DNA of 46,925 bases from an uncultured Bacteroidales bacterium (GTDB taxonomy: Bacteria > Bacteroidota > Bacteroidia > Bacteroidales > UBA932), in NCBI GenBank assembly GCA_946187865.1, contig CAMHST010000015.1, positions 1 through 46,925 of the forward strand. Reading direction: 5' to 3'. A program made the position numbers and the translations under genes. The stretch's first letter is position 1. Each line of letters begins with the position of its first letter. Below, piece after piece: positions 23,971 through 33,527 of this stretch. Below the pieces are notes generated by a model, which was given only the letters and a program-made list of their open reading frames with translations, was not told where the DNA came from and did no database searches.

Positions 23971-26109
23971 CTAAACCCGGTTTACTTTGACCACATGCCG
24001 CAGCAGGCGCAGCTGGGAGATGATCTTGTCCAGCTCCAGGTTGGAGGGGACAGAGAGTTTCATGGAAATCTCGTAGGTGCCGTTGCGCTGGTTTTCAGAC
24101 ACATTGAAGCTCCGGATAGAGGCCTTGAACGAGCCTGCCACCTCCATCACCTTGTTCAGCACCGGGCTCTCCAGGTCCGTGATCACCCGGAGGCTCACCT
24201 GGAAAGAGCCGCTGGAAGGCGTGTCGGCCCAACGGACCTTCTGGATGCGGTAGGGATACTGCTCCAGCAGCCGGGCGGCGTTGGGGCAGGTGATGCGGTG
24301 GATCTTGATGCCGGACTCGCGCGTGACAAAGCCGAACACATCGTCCCCGAACACCGGGTTGCAGCACTTGGCCATCTTGTAGTCGATCCCCTTCACATCC
24401 TTGGCGTTGAGTACCAGGATGTCGTCCTTGGAATCTCCTTGCCGATATTCCTTGGCCGCCTGGGCCGCTTCCGCCGCCGCCAACGCCTCCCGGTGACGCT
24501 GGTCCTCGCTCAGGATGAACTCCTTCACCACATTCACATCCAGCGTACCGCCGCCGATGGCCGCATAGAAGCTGGTCAGGGTGGGATACCCCTGCTTTTT
24601 CCGGAATTCCGTGAGCATTTCATCCGACAGCTCCAGCTTCCAGTTTTTCAGGCGCCGGCCCAGCAGTTCCTTGCCGTCGGCCGCACTGGAAAGCTCCTGC
24701 GCGGAGAGCGCCTGCTTCACCTTGGAGCGGGCCTTGGACGTGACCACCCAGCCCAGCCAGTCCTGATTGGGACGCTGGTTCTTGGCGGTCTGGATTTCCA
24801 CCACGTCTCCCGTAGAGAGTTTTTCACGGATGGATACGGCCTTCCCGTTCACACGCGCCCCCACACAATGGGCTCCGATATTGGTATGGATGCCGAACGC
24901 GAAGTCCAGCACCGTGGAACCGGCCGCAAGGATACGGAGTTCCCCGGTGGGCGTGAAGACAAAAATATCGCGCGAAGGGGGCTGCGGCAGGTCTTCCGAG
25001 CCTTCGGAGCCGGGATGCTCCAAGGCGAAACGCACGCTTTTCAGCCAGTTGTCCAGGGTCTCTTCCCGCTTGATGCCCTTGTAGGACCAGTGGGAGGCAA
25101 AGCCGTTTTCCGCCACGTCGTCCATGCGGCGTGTGCGGATCTGCACTTCTATATAGGCTCCGTCGCGGTTTTTCACCGTGATGTGCAGGCTTTCGTACCC
25201 GTTGGGCTTGGGATTGGTGATCCAGTCCCGCAGGCGCCGGGTATCGGGCTCGTACTGCTCGGTCACGAACGAATACACCTGCCAGCAAAGGTCTTTCTCG
25301 CGCTTGTGGTCTTCCCCGTCGCAGTCGATGATAAAGCGCATCGCGAAAATGTCGTACACCCCTTCAAACGGCACTTTCTGCTTCTGCATTTTCTGCCAGA
25401 TGGAATAGGCCGCCTTGGTGCGGATTTTCAGCTTGTACCGGATTCCGGCGTCGTCCAGCTTGGACTTGAGCGGTTCGATAAACTCCGCCATCAGCTTCTC
25501 GCGGTCTTTCTCCCCCGCCTTCAGCTTATTGGTAATGAGCCTGTACTGCTCCGGCTCCACATAATTCAGATAGATATCCTCCATCTCCCGCTTCATGTTG
25601 TACAGCCCCAGCTGGTGAGCCAGGGGGATATACAGCATCAGCGTCTCCAGCACCTTCTGGTCCCGGCTGGATTTGGGAAACATTTTCAGACTCCGCATCA
25701 CCTCCAGCCGGTCGGCGAGCTTGATCACCGTCACGCGCGGGTCCCGGGAGTACTGGATAATCAGCTTCTTGTAATTCTCGGCCTCCAGCCGCGTGTCTTT
25801 GGGCTTGATGGTAGAGATTTTGTTCAGCCCGTCCACCAGGGTGCAGATGGGTGCGCCCCAGACGGCTTCATCCACGGCCGATCCCCCCATGCGGCTGGCT
25901 TCGTGCAGGTACACCGCCGCCACACAGTCGGCCCCCAGGCCAATTTCGTCGGCCACGATATGCGCCACGGCGTCCGGATGGCCGATAAAAGCCGTGCCGT
26001 CGTAGCGCGTCCGCTCTGAAAGGGCCTGCACGGCCACTTCGCGGGCTTTCTGGATCAGCTGCTGCCCCTCCGGGCTGTATTGGGGAAAATCTACCGTGAA
26101 GCTATTCAT
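23971..26109 (-). CDS. relA: RelA/SpoT-type (p)ppGpp synthetase with degenerate hydrolase domain
   Basis: A 712-residue long RSH protein: HD region (30-165), synthetase (about 215-335, with YDIFAMRFIID and ITNPKPNGYESLH), TGS (about 375-435, DIFVFTPTGELRIL) and ACT (about 635-712). It makes (p)ppGpp from GTP/GDP and ATP in the stringent response. The hydrolase site is damaged: the His-Asp pair reads LHEASRMG in place of LHDxxED, so hydrolysis is probably lost as in RelA. Before the synthetase PNGYESLH segment it has RLRD, closer to the RxKD motif of bifunctional Rel enzymes than to the ExDD of RelA. It lies 76 bp after mltG, probably in the same operon. Confidence 0.9.
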   Translation of the reverse strand: MNSFTVDFPQYSPEGQQLIQKAREVAVQALSERTRYDGTAFIGHPDAVAHIVADEIGLGADCVAAVYLHEASRMGGSAVDEAVWGAPICTLVDGLNKISTIKPKDTRLEAENYKKLIIQYSRDPRVTVIKLADRLEVMRSLKMFPKSSRDQKVLETLMLYIPLAHQLGLYNMKREMEDIYLNYVEPEQYRLITNKLKAGEKDREKLMAEFIEPLKSKLDDAGIRYKLKIRTKAAYSIWQKMQKQKVPFEGVYDIFAMRFIIDCDGEDHKREKDLCWQVYSFVTEQYEPDTRRLRDWITNPKPNGYESLHITVKNRDGAYIEVQIRTRRMDDVAENGFASHWSYKGIKREETLDNWLKSVRFALEHPGSEGSEDLPQPPSRDIFVFTPTGELRILAAGSTVLDFAFGIHTNIGAHCVGARVNGKAVSIREKLSTGDVVEIQTAKNQRPNQDWLGWVVTSKARSKVKQALSAQELSSAADGKELLGRRLKNWKLELSDEMLTEFRKKQGYPTLTSFYAAIGGGTLDVNVVKEFILSEDQRHREALAAAEAAQAAKEYRQGDSKDDILVLNAKDVKGIDYKMAKCCNPVFGDDVFGFVTRESGIKIHRITCPNAARLLEQYPYRIQKVRWADTPSSGSFQVSLRVITDLESPVLNKVMEVAGSFKASIRSFNVSENQRNGTYEISMKLSVPSNLELDKIISQLRLLRHVVKVNRV

Positions 26110-26185
26110 TTGTCCATCAGCGTTTTATGTGTTTTCCTTCCCGCCAAATGGCCGTAAGGAAAAGCGGCAATTCTCTAACAATCAA

Positions 26186-27223
26186 TCAGTTACTTTCACG
26201 AGCGGCATTTCGCTGGTTCAAAGCACGTTGGAAAGCCCGGGCATTGTTCAGGTGCTGGGCATAGGAGGCGGCAAACCGATGGGAGCCGTTGAAGGACGGG
26301 TCTGCGCAGAAGTACAGGTAATTGTGGGAAGCGGGATGCAGCACCGCCTCCAGGCAGCTCTTGGGCGGACAGGAGATGGGACCCGGCGGCAGGCCGAAGT
26401 TCTTGTAAGTATTGTACGGCGAATCCACTTCCAGGTGGGACAGGAGGATCCGGGCGGGTTTGTAGTCGAAGCAGAAGGCCACGGTAGGGTCTGCCTGGAG
26501 TTTCATGCCGGTGCGGAGCCGGTTCAGGTACACGCCGGCGATCACCGGCTGTTCGGGCACATACTTGGTCTCCCCGTCCACGATAGAGGCCAGCACCACC
26601 GCTTCCTGGGGCGTAAGGCCCTGGGCCTCAGCCGCCTTCTTCCGCTCCGGAGTCCACCAGGCATCGGCCTCCCGGACCAGGCGGTCGAAGATTTCCCGCA
26701 CCGGGGCGGTCCACAGGATCTGGTAGGTATCCGGAATCACCCGCGTGAACAGCTGACGCGTATCGATGCCGTAGCGGGACAGGGAGTCGTCGCTGTGCAC
26801 GAACGAGGCCACCGTCACGGAATCCACCAGCATCTGGGCCGATATCTTCCGCACCAGCGCATCCGGGGTCCGGATGCTCCCGGAGAGCGTCAGGTTCACC
26901 GGAGTCTGCCAGCCCTTCTGGAGCATCCGGGAAACGTACATGCTGGAACAGGTGGAATCGATGCGGTAGTGGCCCGTCTGTAGCACCGTCACGCCCTGGA
27001 AAACCCGGCGGAGGCTGGCTTCGCTGCGCACCTTCCCGGAGGCCGACAACAGCTCCACGATGCTGTCCGGGTCAGTCTCCGGATAAATGTAGAAATCCTG
27101 CGAACCGGTGAAATTGGGCAGTTTCCTGTCGTAATACATCCGATACACATACACGCCTGCCACACAGAGGGCAAGCAGCACTACGGCCAGCGCGGCCAGC
27201 AATCCTGTTTTCTTCCTGCCCAT
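26186..27223 (-). CDS. mltG: Endolytic murein transglycosylase MltG (YceG-like)
   Basis: A 345-residue inner membrane protein with one N-terminal helix (residues 8-28) and a periplasmic YceG domain. Conserved segments are PDTYQILWTAP, LASIVDGETK (with the catalytic-type Glu of the IVxxET motif at 218), GVYLNRLRTGMKLQADPTV, YNTYKNFGLPPGPISCP and the final NYLYFCADPSFNGSHRFAASYAQH. It cleaves nascent glycan strands and so sets peptidoglycan length. Most homologues have E in place of the D of IVDGET; the second, conserved Glu is kept. It starts 3 bp after the stop of the glucosaminidase gene. Confidence 0.93.
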   Translation of the reverse strand: MGRKKTGLLAALAVVLLALCVAGVYVYRMYYDRKLPNFTGSQDFYIYPETDPDSIVELLSASGKVRSEASLRRVFQGVTVLQTGHYRIDSTCSSMYVSRMLQKGWQTPVNLTLSGSIRTPDALVRKISAQMLVDSVTVASFVHSDDSLSRYGIDTRQLFTRVIPDTYQILWTAPVREIFDRLVREADAWWTPERKKAAEAQGLTPQEAVVLASIVDGETKYVPEQPVIAGVYLNRLRTGMKLQADPTVAFCFDYKPARILLSHLEVDSPYNTYKNFGLPPGPISCPPKSCLEAVLHPASHNYLYFCADPSFNGSHRFAASYAQHLNNARAFQRALNQRNAARESN

Positions 27224-27226
27224 ACC

Positions 27227-28195
27227 CTACCGCAGTTTAATCTCGTCTCCTTCCCGCAGGCTCACCGCCCCGGAGAATCCGTTCAGTTTACGGACAGCGC
27301 TCTCCCGCAGGGCGAAGCGCTGGCAGATATCCCGCAGCACTTCCCCGTCGTGGTCCACGATATAAAGGTCCAGGCCCTTCGGAGCTGCTTTTTTCTTGGG
27401 CTGGATGTACACGATCTCTCCCGGGGAAAGCGGCTGCTCTTTCTTCAGGTCGTTATAGCGGAGAATCTCCGAGCGGAACAGATGATAGCTCTTGGCAATG
27501 GAGCTGTAAGTCTCTCCCTGGGCGGCATACACGAACGGGACACCGTTCTTGGCGTACATCTGCCGCGTGAGCGAGAAGCGGAACAGTTCGTCGGCCTGGA
27601 CACCGGCCGCCGCGGGATTCCCGGGCGTCACCGCCACCGCCTCCTCTATCTTCAGGGGCGATGCCGGAATCTCCGCCTCCGCTTCCGGGCTCAGGGTGTC
27701 GAAGCGGGCCAGATCGTAATCCTCCACGTACTTGATCACCTTGGAGGCATAGCTGGGGTCGGTGGCATAGCCGGCCTGCTTGAGCCCGTACGCCCAGCCC
27801 TTGTAGTCTGTCCGGTCCAGGTCGAAGAGGAACTTGTAGCGGTCGCTGTAGCGCAGGAAGTCCGAGTGGTCCCGGAAGCTTTCGTCGGCCGACTTATACT
27901 TGCGGAAACACTCGTTGCGACGGTCGTCGTCGGCGTGGATAGTGGCGCCTTTCCAGTTGCGGTGGCACTTGATGCCAAAGTGATTGTTCCCCTCGGTGGC
28001 CAGGGTGGAGCGGCCGGAACCGCTCTCCAGCAGGCCCTGGGCCAGGGTAATGCTGGCAGGGACCCCGCTCCGGTGCATCTCCGCAACGGCGATGGGGGCA
28101 TATTTCTCTATATACTGCTGCTGAACGCTCTGGGCACGGCCGGAAACGGCGCACAGCAGGCACACGGCCATGGCAAATATCAATCTTTTCATCAC
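27227..28195 (-). CDS. Secreted GH73-type glucosaminidase with LysM domains
   Basis: A 322-residue protein with signal peptide (AVCLLCAVSGRAQ). Residues 25-165 are a FlgJ/GH73-like N-acetylglucosaminidase domain: GVPASITLAQGLLESGSGRS (catalytic Glu E57), NNHFGIKCHRNWKG, and YATDPSYASKVIKYVEDYDL. Two LysM-type repeats follow (about 220-265, VYAAQGETYSSIAKSY; and 278-322, YIVDHDGEVLRDICQRF). It should bind and cut peptidoglycan in the periplasm. It heads an operon with mltG and probably relA. ATG at 28192 is an equally good start. No convincing TAnnTTTG is seen upstream. Confidence 0.9.
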   Translation of the reverse strand: MMKRLIFAMAVCLLCAVSGRAQSVQQQYIEKYAPIAVAEMHRSGVPASITLAQGLLESGSGRSTLATEGNNHFGIKCHRNWKGATIHADDDRRNECFRKYKSADESFRDHSDFLRYSDRYKFLFDLDRTDYKGWAYGLKQAGYATDPSYASKVIKYVEDYDLARFDTLSPEAEAEIPASPLKIEEAVAVTPGNPAAAGVQADELFRFSLTRQMYAKNGVPFVYAAQGETYSSIAKSYHLFRSEILRYNDLKKEQPLSPGEIVYIQPKKKAAPKGLDLYIVDHDGEVLRDICQRFALRESAVRKLNGFSGAVSLREGDEIKLR

Positions 28196-28246
28196 GCAAA
28201 AGGCACTACTGACTTGCTAAGTTAATAAGATTTTTTCAAATACATA

Positions 28247-28284
28247 CAAAAAATGCGCCCGCACGGGATAGCCGCGGGGCGCAT
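28247..28284 (-). terminator. Terminator of the second GH3 gene
   Basis: ATGCGCCC (28253-28260) pairs with GGGCGCAT (28277-28284), with further G-C pairs inside; on the minus strand a T-run follows at 28253-28247. Confidence 0.8.
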
Positions 28285-28303
28285 AAAACGAAGGCAATAC
28301 TGC

Positions 28304-30577
28304 CTAGAACTTGTAGGAGACGGTTTTCACGTCCTGGGAAGACCCGCCGTACAGGAGTTCGTAATTACCCTTGACCGGCTTCATGTCCTGGGCCTTTTCA
28401 TCCCACCACAGGAAGGTTTCCTTGTCCAGCGGGAGGGTAACCTCTACCGTGGCACCGGCGGGGACAGAGACACGCTGGAAACCGCGCAGGGTTTTCACGG
28501 GGCCTTCTGCGTCGTCCGGGCGGCGGACATAGAGCTGTACCACTTCCGTACCGTCCACCGAAGAGGTGTTGGTCACGGGGATGACAATTTTCTTGCCCTT
28601 CACCTTGGCGTCGCCGTAGGCGAAAGTGGAGTAGCTGAGGCCGAAGCCGAACGGATAGAGCGGCTCTCCGCGGAAATAGCGGTAGGTATGGCCTTCCATG
28701 TTATAGTCTTCCACCTCGGGAAGCTGGGCCACGTTCTTATAGAAGGTAACCGGGAGCTTGCCGGAAGGGTTCACGTCGCCGAAGAGGACATCGGCCACGG
28801 CGGTGCCGCCTTCCTGGCCGGGATACCAGGCCTGGAGGATGGCGTCGCAGGTCTCGGTCTCGGGGACTAGGCCCATGGCGCAGCCGGAGAAGTTCACCAG
28901 GATCACCTTCTTGCCGGCATCGTGCAGGGCCTTCAGCAGGCGGCGCTGCACATCCGGAAGTTCGATGTCGGTGCGGTCTCCGCCGGAGAAGCCGGGAAGC
29001 TGAACCGGCATTTCCTCGCCTTCGAAGCGCGGGGAGATACCGCCGGCAAACACCACAACGTCAATGCCTTCCAGCTGTTTGAGCACAGCGGCCTCGTCCA
29101 GGGCGGGGAGGAAGCTCTGCTGCATGTCCTGCTCGCGGCGGACAAAGCCCTTGATGTCTTCCACGCCCAGGCCGTACTGCTCGGCGATGGCCTTGATCTG
29201 GTCATCGGTCATCTCTGCGAAAGCTGCCCAGCGGCCGCTGGGAGCCGGTTTGTACTGTGCATCCAGGATGCCGCAGCCCTTGAGGTAAGGCAGGCCGGGG
29301 ACGCGCTGCTGCATGGCCTGCAGCAAGGTCACAGTATTCTTGGGAACGGGGTTGTAGTTACCCCAGAGCATTTCTGCATCGTCGGCGTTGGGGCCTACGA
29401 GCGCAATCTTCTGACCGGCCTTGAGGGGCAGGACGCCGTTATTCTGCAGCAGGACCATGCTCTCATGGGCCATATCCAGGGAAAGGGCGCGGTGGGCGGG
29501 ACCTTCTACGATGGAAGGATCCAGATTATCCCAGGGAGACTCGCCGTCCATCTCACCCAGACGGAAACGTTCGGTAAGGACACGGAGGAGGGTCTTGTCC
29601 AGCTCCTCTTCCTTGAGCAGACCGCTTTCCACGGCCTCCTGGAGGGCGGAGAAGCTGTTGCCACATTCTACATCCAGGCCGTTCTTCACGGCCGCAGCAG
29701 CGGCCTCTGCCTGGGTGGAACTGTAATCGTGGCGGCCCGGCTCATAGAAGTCGGCGATGGCCCAGCAGTCAGACACCACAAGGCCTTTGTAGCCCCATTC
29801 CTTGCGGAGGATGTCCTGCACCAGGTACTCGGAAGCGGCGCAGGGAACGCCACGGAAACGGTTGTAGGCGGTCATCACTTCCTTAACGCCGGCCTTGGTT
29901 ACCAAGTCCTTGAAGGCGGGCAGGTAGGTTTCACGGAGGTCACGCTCAGATACCTGGGCGTCGAAGCGGTGACGGTTGCTCTCCAGACCGGAGTGCACGG
30001 CATAGTGCTTGGCGCAGGCGTGGGTCTTGAGTACGTCGGCATCGGGGTCTCCCTGCAGGCCGCGGACCACGGCCATGCCCAGCTCACCGGTGAGGTAAGG
30101 GTCTTCACCGTAGGTCTCCATGCCCCGGCCCCAGCGCGGGTCGCGGAAAATGTTGATGTTCGGAGTCCAGAAGGTAAGGCCCTGATACTGCCTTACTTCT
30201 CCGCTTTCCACGGCCAGACGGTTCTTCACGCGGGCCTCGTCCGAGACGGCGGTGAACACTGTCTCTATCTTTTCCCGGTCAAAGGAAGAGGCCATGCCGA
30301 TAGGCTGGGGAAACACGGTGGCGGAGCCGTTGCGGGCCACCCCGTGCAGGGCCTCGCTCCACCAGTTGTACTGTTTGATACCCAGACGCTCAATCGCGGG
30401 AGAGTTGAAAAGTACCAAAGAAGTTTTTTCCTCCAGCGTGAGTTTGGACAGCAGATCCTGGGCACGGACTTCTGCCGGGAGGGTTTTGTCCTGATAGGAA
30501 ACCTCTTTTGGGGAAGAACAGGCTGCAAAAACTGCCACACTGGCAGCAGCCAGCGTTAAAAAGGACTGAAGTTTCAT
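28304..30577 (-). CDS. GH3 beta-glycosidase lipoprotein
   Basis: A 757-residue lipoprotein (signal ending VAVFAACSS). GH3 domains: QYNWWSEALHGVARNG, DPRWGRGMETYGEDPYL, KHYAVHSGLESNRH, nucleophile D270 in GLVVSDCWAI, the second alpha/beta domain, and a C-terminal FN3-like domain (KIVIPVTNTSSVDGTEVVQLYV). Similar in architecture to the operon GH3 at 12.9-15.5 kb but lacking its PA14 insert, so it has a different or broader substrate; the YNWWSEALHG pattern again suggests xylosidase or related activity. The ATG at 30577 is preferred to that at 30589 because it begins the signal sequence MKLQSF. It is monocistronic with its own promoter and terminator. Confidence 0.9.
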   Translation of the reverse strand: MKLQSFLTLAAASVAVFAACSSPKEVSYQDKTLPAEVRAQDLLSKLTLEEKTSLVLFNSPAIERLGIKQYNWWSEALHGVARNGSATVFPQPIGMASSFDREKIETVFTAVSDEARVKNRLAVESGEVRQYQGLTFWTPNINIFRDPRWGRGMETYGEDPYLTGELGMAVVRGLQGDPDADVLKTHACAKHYAVHSGLESNRHRFDAQVSERDLRETYLPAFKDLVTKAGVKEVMTAYNRFRGVPCAASEYLVQDILRKEWGYKGLVVSDCWAIADFYEPGRHDYSSTQAEAAAAAVKNGLDVECGNSFSALQEAVESGLLKEEELDKTLLRVLTERFRLGEMDGESPWDNLDPSIVEGPAHRALSLDMAHESMVLLQNNGVLPLKAGQKIALVGPNADDAEMLWGNYNPVPKNTVTLLQAMQQRVPGLPYLKGCGILDAQYKPAPSGRWAAFAEMTDDQIKAIAEQYGLGVEDIKGFVRREQDMQQSFLPALDEAAVLKQLEGIDVVVFAGGISPRFEGEEMPVQLPGFSGGDRTDIELPDVQRRLLKALHDAGKKVILVNFSGCAMGLVPETETCDAILQAWYPGQEGGTAVADVLFGDVNPSGKLPVTFYKNVAQLPEVEDYNMEGHTYRYFRGEPLYPFGFGLSYSTFAYGDAKVKGKKIVIPVTNTSSVDGTEVVQLYVRRPDDAEGPVKTLRGFQRVSVPAGATVEVTLPLDKETFLWWDEKAQDMKPVKGNYELLYGGSSQDVKTVSYKF

Positions 30578-30631
30578 AAGGCTTAGCAAGTGCTAATAGT
30601 TAATGGTTGGTCTTTTTGGTTATTTGGTGTA

Positions 30632-30639
30632 CAAATTTA
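30632..30639 (-). promoter_or_regulatory. -7 box (TAAATTTG) for the second GH3 gene
   Basis: TAAATTTG on the minus strand, about 55 nt before the ATG at 30577, directly behind the rnz terminator. Confidence 0.6.
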
Positions 30640-30641
30640 CA

Positions 30642-30672
30642 AAAAAAAACGCTTACCGTAAGCGTTTTTTTT
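30642..30672. terminator. Bidirectional-type terminator after rnz
   Basis: A near-perfect palindrome, CGCTTAC/GTAAGCG around 30650-30664, flanked by A-run and T-run on both sides. It lies just after the rnz stop on the minus strand. Confidence 0.8.
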
Positions 30673-30675
30673 CAA

Positions 30676-31608
30676 TTAATTTCGACTGATTTCGAAAACG
30701 TCTCCATCCCGGGCCGCATAAGTTTCCGGGAAAAGGGTCCGGCACTCGGCCTGATAAACGTCCGGATCCGTATTCCGGGAAGAGTAATGGGCGATGATGA
30801 GTTTTCCCACACCGGCTTCCAGCGCCAGCTGCGCGGCCTGCAGGGTGGTGGTATGGAGGCGCTTGAGAGCCTGTTCCTCATATTCCGAAAGGAACGTGGC
30901 TTCGTGGTAGAGGACATCCACCCCCTTCAGCCAGGAAGCCTCTTCCGGGAAAGGAGCCGTGTCGGAGATATAGGCATAGCTCCTGGGGGCGAAAGGCTTA
31001 TAGGCCACCTCTGCATTGGGGATGACGGTCCCGTCCGGACGCACCACGTCCTCTCCCCTCTTGAGCGAGCCGATCTCCGTCAGCGTAAGGGCATACTTTT
31101 CTACGGCCTCTTTCTCCACGTTCCACTGCGGCTCCTTCTCCCGGAAAATGTAGCCGTAGGTATCTACACCGTGTTTCAGGGGCAGGGCCAGCACCTGGAG
31201 CGACTTGGTCTCCATGATCACCTCCGGGGCCTTCATCTCCAGCGGGTGGAAACGCAGTTCAAAGCCGATCCACTCGTTGTAGGAGAGGAAGAACTTCAGC
31301 ATCGGCCCCAGATTCCGGGGCCCGTAAATGTCCAGCGGGGCCTGCCGGCCGCCCATGGCCAGGGTGGAGAGGAACCCGTCCAGGCCATATACGTGGTCTC
31401 CGTGCACGTGCGTAATGAACACGGAGTCTATCCGCTGCAGGGGCACGCCGAAACGGACCATGGAGCGCTGGGCCCCTTCCCCGCAGTCCACAAGGAAATA
31501 GCGCCCATGCACGCTAAGTGCCTGGGCGCTAGGATTCCGGTCCGGGACAGGCATGGCGGAAGCCGTGCCCAACATCGTGACCTTGAATGTGTTCGGGTTT
31601 TTATTCAC
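30676..31608 (-). CDS. rnz: Ribonuclease Z
   Basis: A 310-residue metallo-beta-lactamase-fold endonuclease that removes the 3' trailer of tRNA precursors. Metal ligands are clear: THVHGDHVYGL (H67, H69, D71, H72), AYISDTAP, and the final IAHYSSRN. The exosite-like region lies at about 150-200. The gene starts with GTG and overlaps the end of rpsA by 8 nt, so translation is probably coupled to S1 synthesis. As this genome has tRNA genes without an encoded CCA (see the tRNA-Thr), this enzyme would generate the 3' end for CCA addition. Confidence 0.94.
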   Translation of the reverse strand: MNKNPNTFKVTMLGTASAMPVPDRNPSAQALSVHGRYFLVDCGEGAQRSMVRFGVPLQRIDSVFITHVHGDHVYGLDGFLSTLAMGGRQAPLDIYGPRNLGPMLKFFLSYNEWIGFELRFHPLEMKAPEVIMETKSLQVLALPLKHGVDTYGYIFREKEPQWNVEKEAVEKYALTLTEIGSLKRGEDVVRPDGTVIPNAEVAYKPFAPRSYAYISDTAPFPEEASWLKGVDVLYHEATFLSEYEEQALKRLHTTTLQAAQLALEAGVGKLIIAHYSSRNTDPDVYQAECRTLFPETYAARDGDVFEISRN

Positions 31609-33439
31609 CCTTCTCCAGCTTGTCCTTCAGGGCAGCGAGGGCGGAGATGTCACCGAGGGTGGTCTTCTCCACGTTGCTGTTCACCTTCTTGATAGCCTTC
31701 TTGGTTCCCTCGGCCTCGGCGGTCTCGCGGGCAGCCTTGGCTTCCTGATAGGTGCGGACATGGGAGACACGCACGGTGCGGGTGCTGCGGCGCAGGTCAA
31801 CAACCTTCACGGGCAGGGTTTCACCCACCAGGGCGGTCTTGCCGTCTTCCTTCACCATCTCGCGGTTGAAGGCGGTTACCTCGGTGCCGTCGGCCAGGGT
31901 GAGGGTGGTGTTCTTGTCACCCACGGAGGCGACGGTGGCATCCACCACGGTACCCAGCGGGTACTTGGCTTCGAGCTCGTCCCAAGGATTGGGGGTGAGC
32001 TGCTTGTGACCCAGGGAAAGCTTGTGGCTGTTCTCGTCGAAGTCCAGGATGACAACGTCAATCACGTCACCGCTCTGAACCATCTCGGCGGGATGCTTGA
32101 TCTTGTTCCAGGAGAGGTCGGAGATGTGGATGAGGCCTTCTACGCCGTCTTCCAGCTCAGCGAATACGCCGAAGTTGGTGATGTTGCGAACGGTAGCCTT
32201 GTGCTGGGAGCCGACGGGATATTTCTCGCGGATGCTCTCCCAAGGATTGGCGGTGAGCTGCTTCAGGCCCAGGCTCATCTTGCGGGCCTCGCGGTCCAGG
32301 GTGAGGATGACGGCCTCTACCTCGTCGCCCATCTTCAGGAATTCCTGAGCGCTGTGCAGACGGGGGCTCCAGCTCATTTCGCTCACGTGTACCAGGCCTT
32401 CCACGCCGGGCTCAACCTCTACGAATGCGCCGTAATCGGCCACGGCAACCACTTTACCCTTCACGGTGTCACCCACCTTGAGGTCTGCGGAAAGGGCCTC
32501 CCACGGGTGCGGGGTAAGCTGCTTCAGGCCAAGGGCGATACGCTTCTGCTGCTCGTTGAAGTCCAGGACGACCACGTTGATCTTCTGGTCCAGGGAGACC
32601 ACCTCTTCCGGATGGGAGATGCGGCCCCAGCTGAGGTCGGTGATGTGGATCAGACCGTCCACACCGCCCAGGTCTACGAACACGCCGTAGTTGGTGATGT
32701 TCTTCACCACGCCTTCCAGCACCTGGCCCTTCTCCAGCTTGGAGATGAGCTCTGCGCGCTTGAGTTCCTGTTCGGCCTCCAGGAGAGCCTTGTGGGAAAC
32801 AACCACGTTGCGGAATTCCTGGTTGATCTTCACGATCTTGAAGTCCATGGTGGTGTCCACGAACACGTCGTAGTCACGGATGGGCTTGATGTCGATCTGG
32901 GAGCCGGGGAGGAAAGCCTCGATGCCGAACACGTCCACGATCATGCCGCCCTTGGTGCGGGTCTTGACATAACCTTTGACCACCTCGTTGTTCTCGTAGG
33001 CGGCGTTGACCATATCCCAAGATTTCAGCTGACGGGCTTTCTTGTGGGAGATCACAAGCTGGCCCTTGCGGTCTTCTGCGCTCTCTACCAGCACTTCCAC
33101 CTTGTCACCCACCTTCAGGTCCGGGTTGTAGCGGAATTCGGGAGCGGAAATCACACCTTCGCTCTTGGCGCCGATGTTCACGACCACCTCACGCTTGTTG
33201 ATGGAGGTGACGACACCCTCCACCACCTCGTTCTCGGTGATCTTGGAGAGAGTCTGCTCGTACTTGGCCAGGGTGTCTTCCTTGGAAGAGGAATCCACGC
33301 CTTCGTTCTCGAAAGCATCCCAGTCAAAATCCTCGGGAGCCACGGAAGCGTTCAGGACAGCCTTCTTGGTTTCTTTTTGGGCAGGAGCGGCCTCCACGGC
33401 GGGAGTCTGCTCTGCTACGTTTTTAATTTCTTCAGACAT
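31601..33439 (-). CDS. rpsA: 30S ribosomal protein S1
   Basis: A 612-residue protein with an acidic, Ala/Glu-rich N-terminus (1-60) and six S1 RNA-binding domains between about 68 and 565; domains 3 to 5 carry the classic NYGVFVDLGGVDGLIHITDLSW-type sequence. The tail (566-612) is charged. S1 helps the ribosome bind mRNA, important in a phylum that mostly lacks Shine-Dalgarno sequences. It heads an operon with rnz. Its leader of about 80 nt has an all-GC hairpin (see below) that may be used for autoregulation. Confidence 0.96.
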   Translation of the reverse strand: MSEEIKNVAEQTPAVEAAPAQKETKKAVLNASVAPEDFDWDAFENEGVDSSSKEDTLAKYEQTLSKITENEVVEGVVTSINKREVVVNIGAKSEGVISAPEFRYNPDLKVGDKVEVLVESAEDRKGQLVISHKKARQLKSWDMVNAAYENNEVVKGYVKTRTKGGMIVDVFGIEAFLPGSQIDIKPIRDYDVFVDTTMDFKIVKINQEFRNVVVSHKALLEAEQELKRAELISKLEKGQVLEGVVKNITNYGVFVDLGGVDGLIHITDLSWGRISHPEEVVSLDQKINVVVLDFNEQQKRIALGLKQLTPHPWEALSADLKVGDTVKGKVVAVADYGAFVEVEPGVEGLVHVSEMSWSPRLHSAQEFLKMGDEVEAVILTLDREARKMSLGLKQLTANPWESIREKYPVGSQHKATVRNITNFGVFAELEDGVEGLIHISDLSWNKIKHPAEMVQSGDVIDVVILDFDENSHKLSLGHKQLTPNPWDELEAKYPLGTVVDATVASVGDKNTTLTLADGTEVTAFNREMVKEDGKTALVGETLPVKVVDLRRSTRTVRVSHVRTYQEAKAARETAEAEGTKKAIKKVNSNVEKTTLGDISALAALKDKLEKGE

Positions 33440-33504
33440 AATTTTTTGGACTAAAAAAACTAGTAGTTTAACATTATTTCTTGAGCTTTTGCCGGGACGA
33501 AAAA

Positions 33505-33527
33505 TGCGCGCCCGGGAAAAAAGCGCG
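33505..33527 (-). promoter_or_regulatory. GC hairpin in the rpsA leader
   Basis: GCGCGC at 33505-33510 and GCGCGC at 33522-33527 can pair across an 11-nt spacer that itself carries CCCGGG. The structure would sit right at the 5' end of the rpsA transcript. Confidence 0.45.

Noticed and set aside
23923..26019. Long plus-strand open frame opposite relA
   Set aside because: Shadow of the RelA gene; no recognisable domain.
26570..26585. Dead catalytic site in MltG (IVDGET in place of IVExET)
   Set aside because: The second Glu of the motif is present and I am not certain which Glu is catalytic by number, so no loss of function is claimed.
31553..33454. Plus-strand open frame opposite rpsA
   Set aside because: Its repeated pattern (GVGDVDQAFHA-type) merely mirrors the S1 repeats of the true gene.
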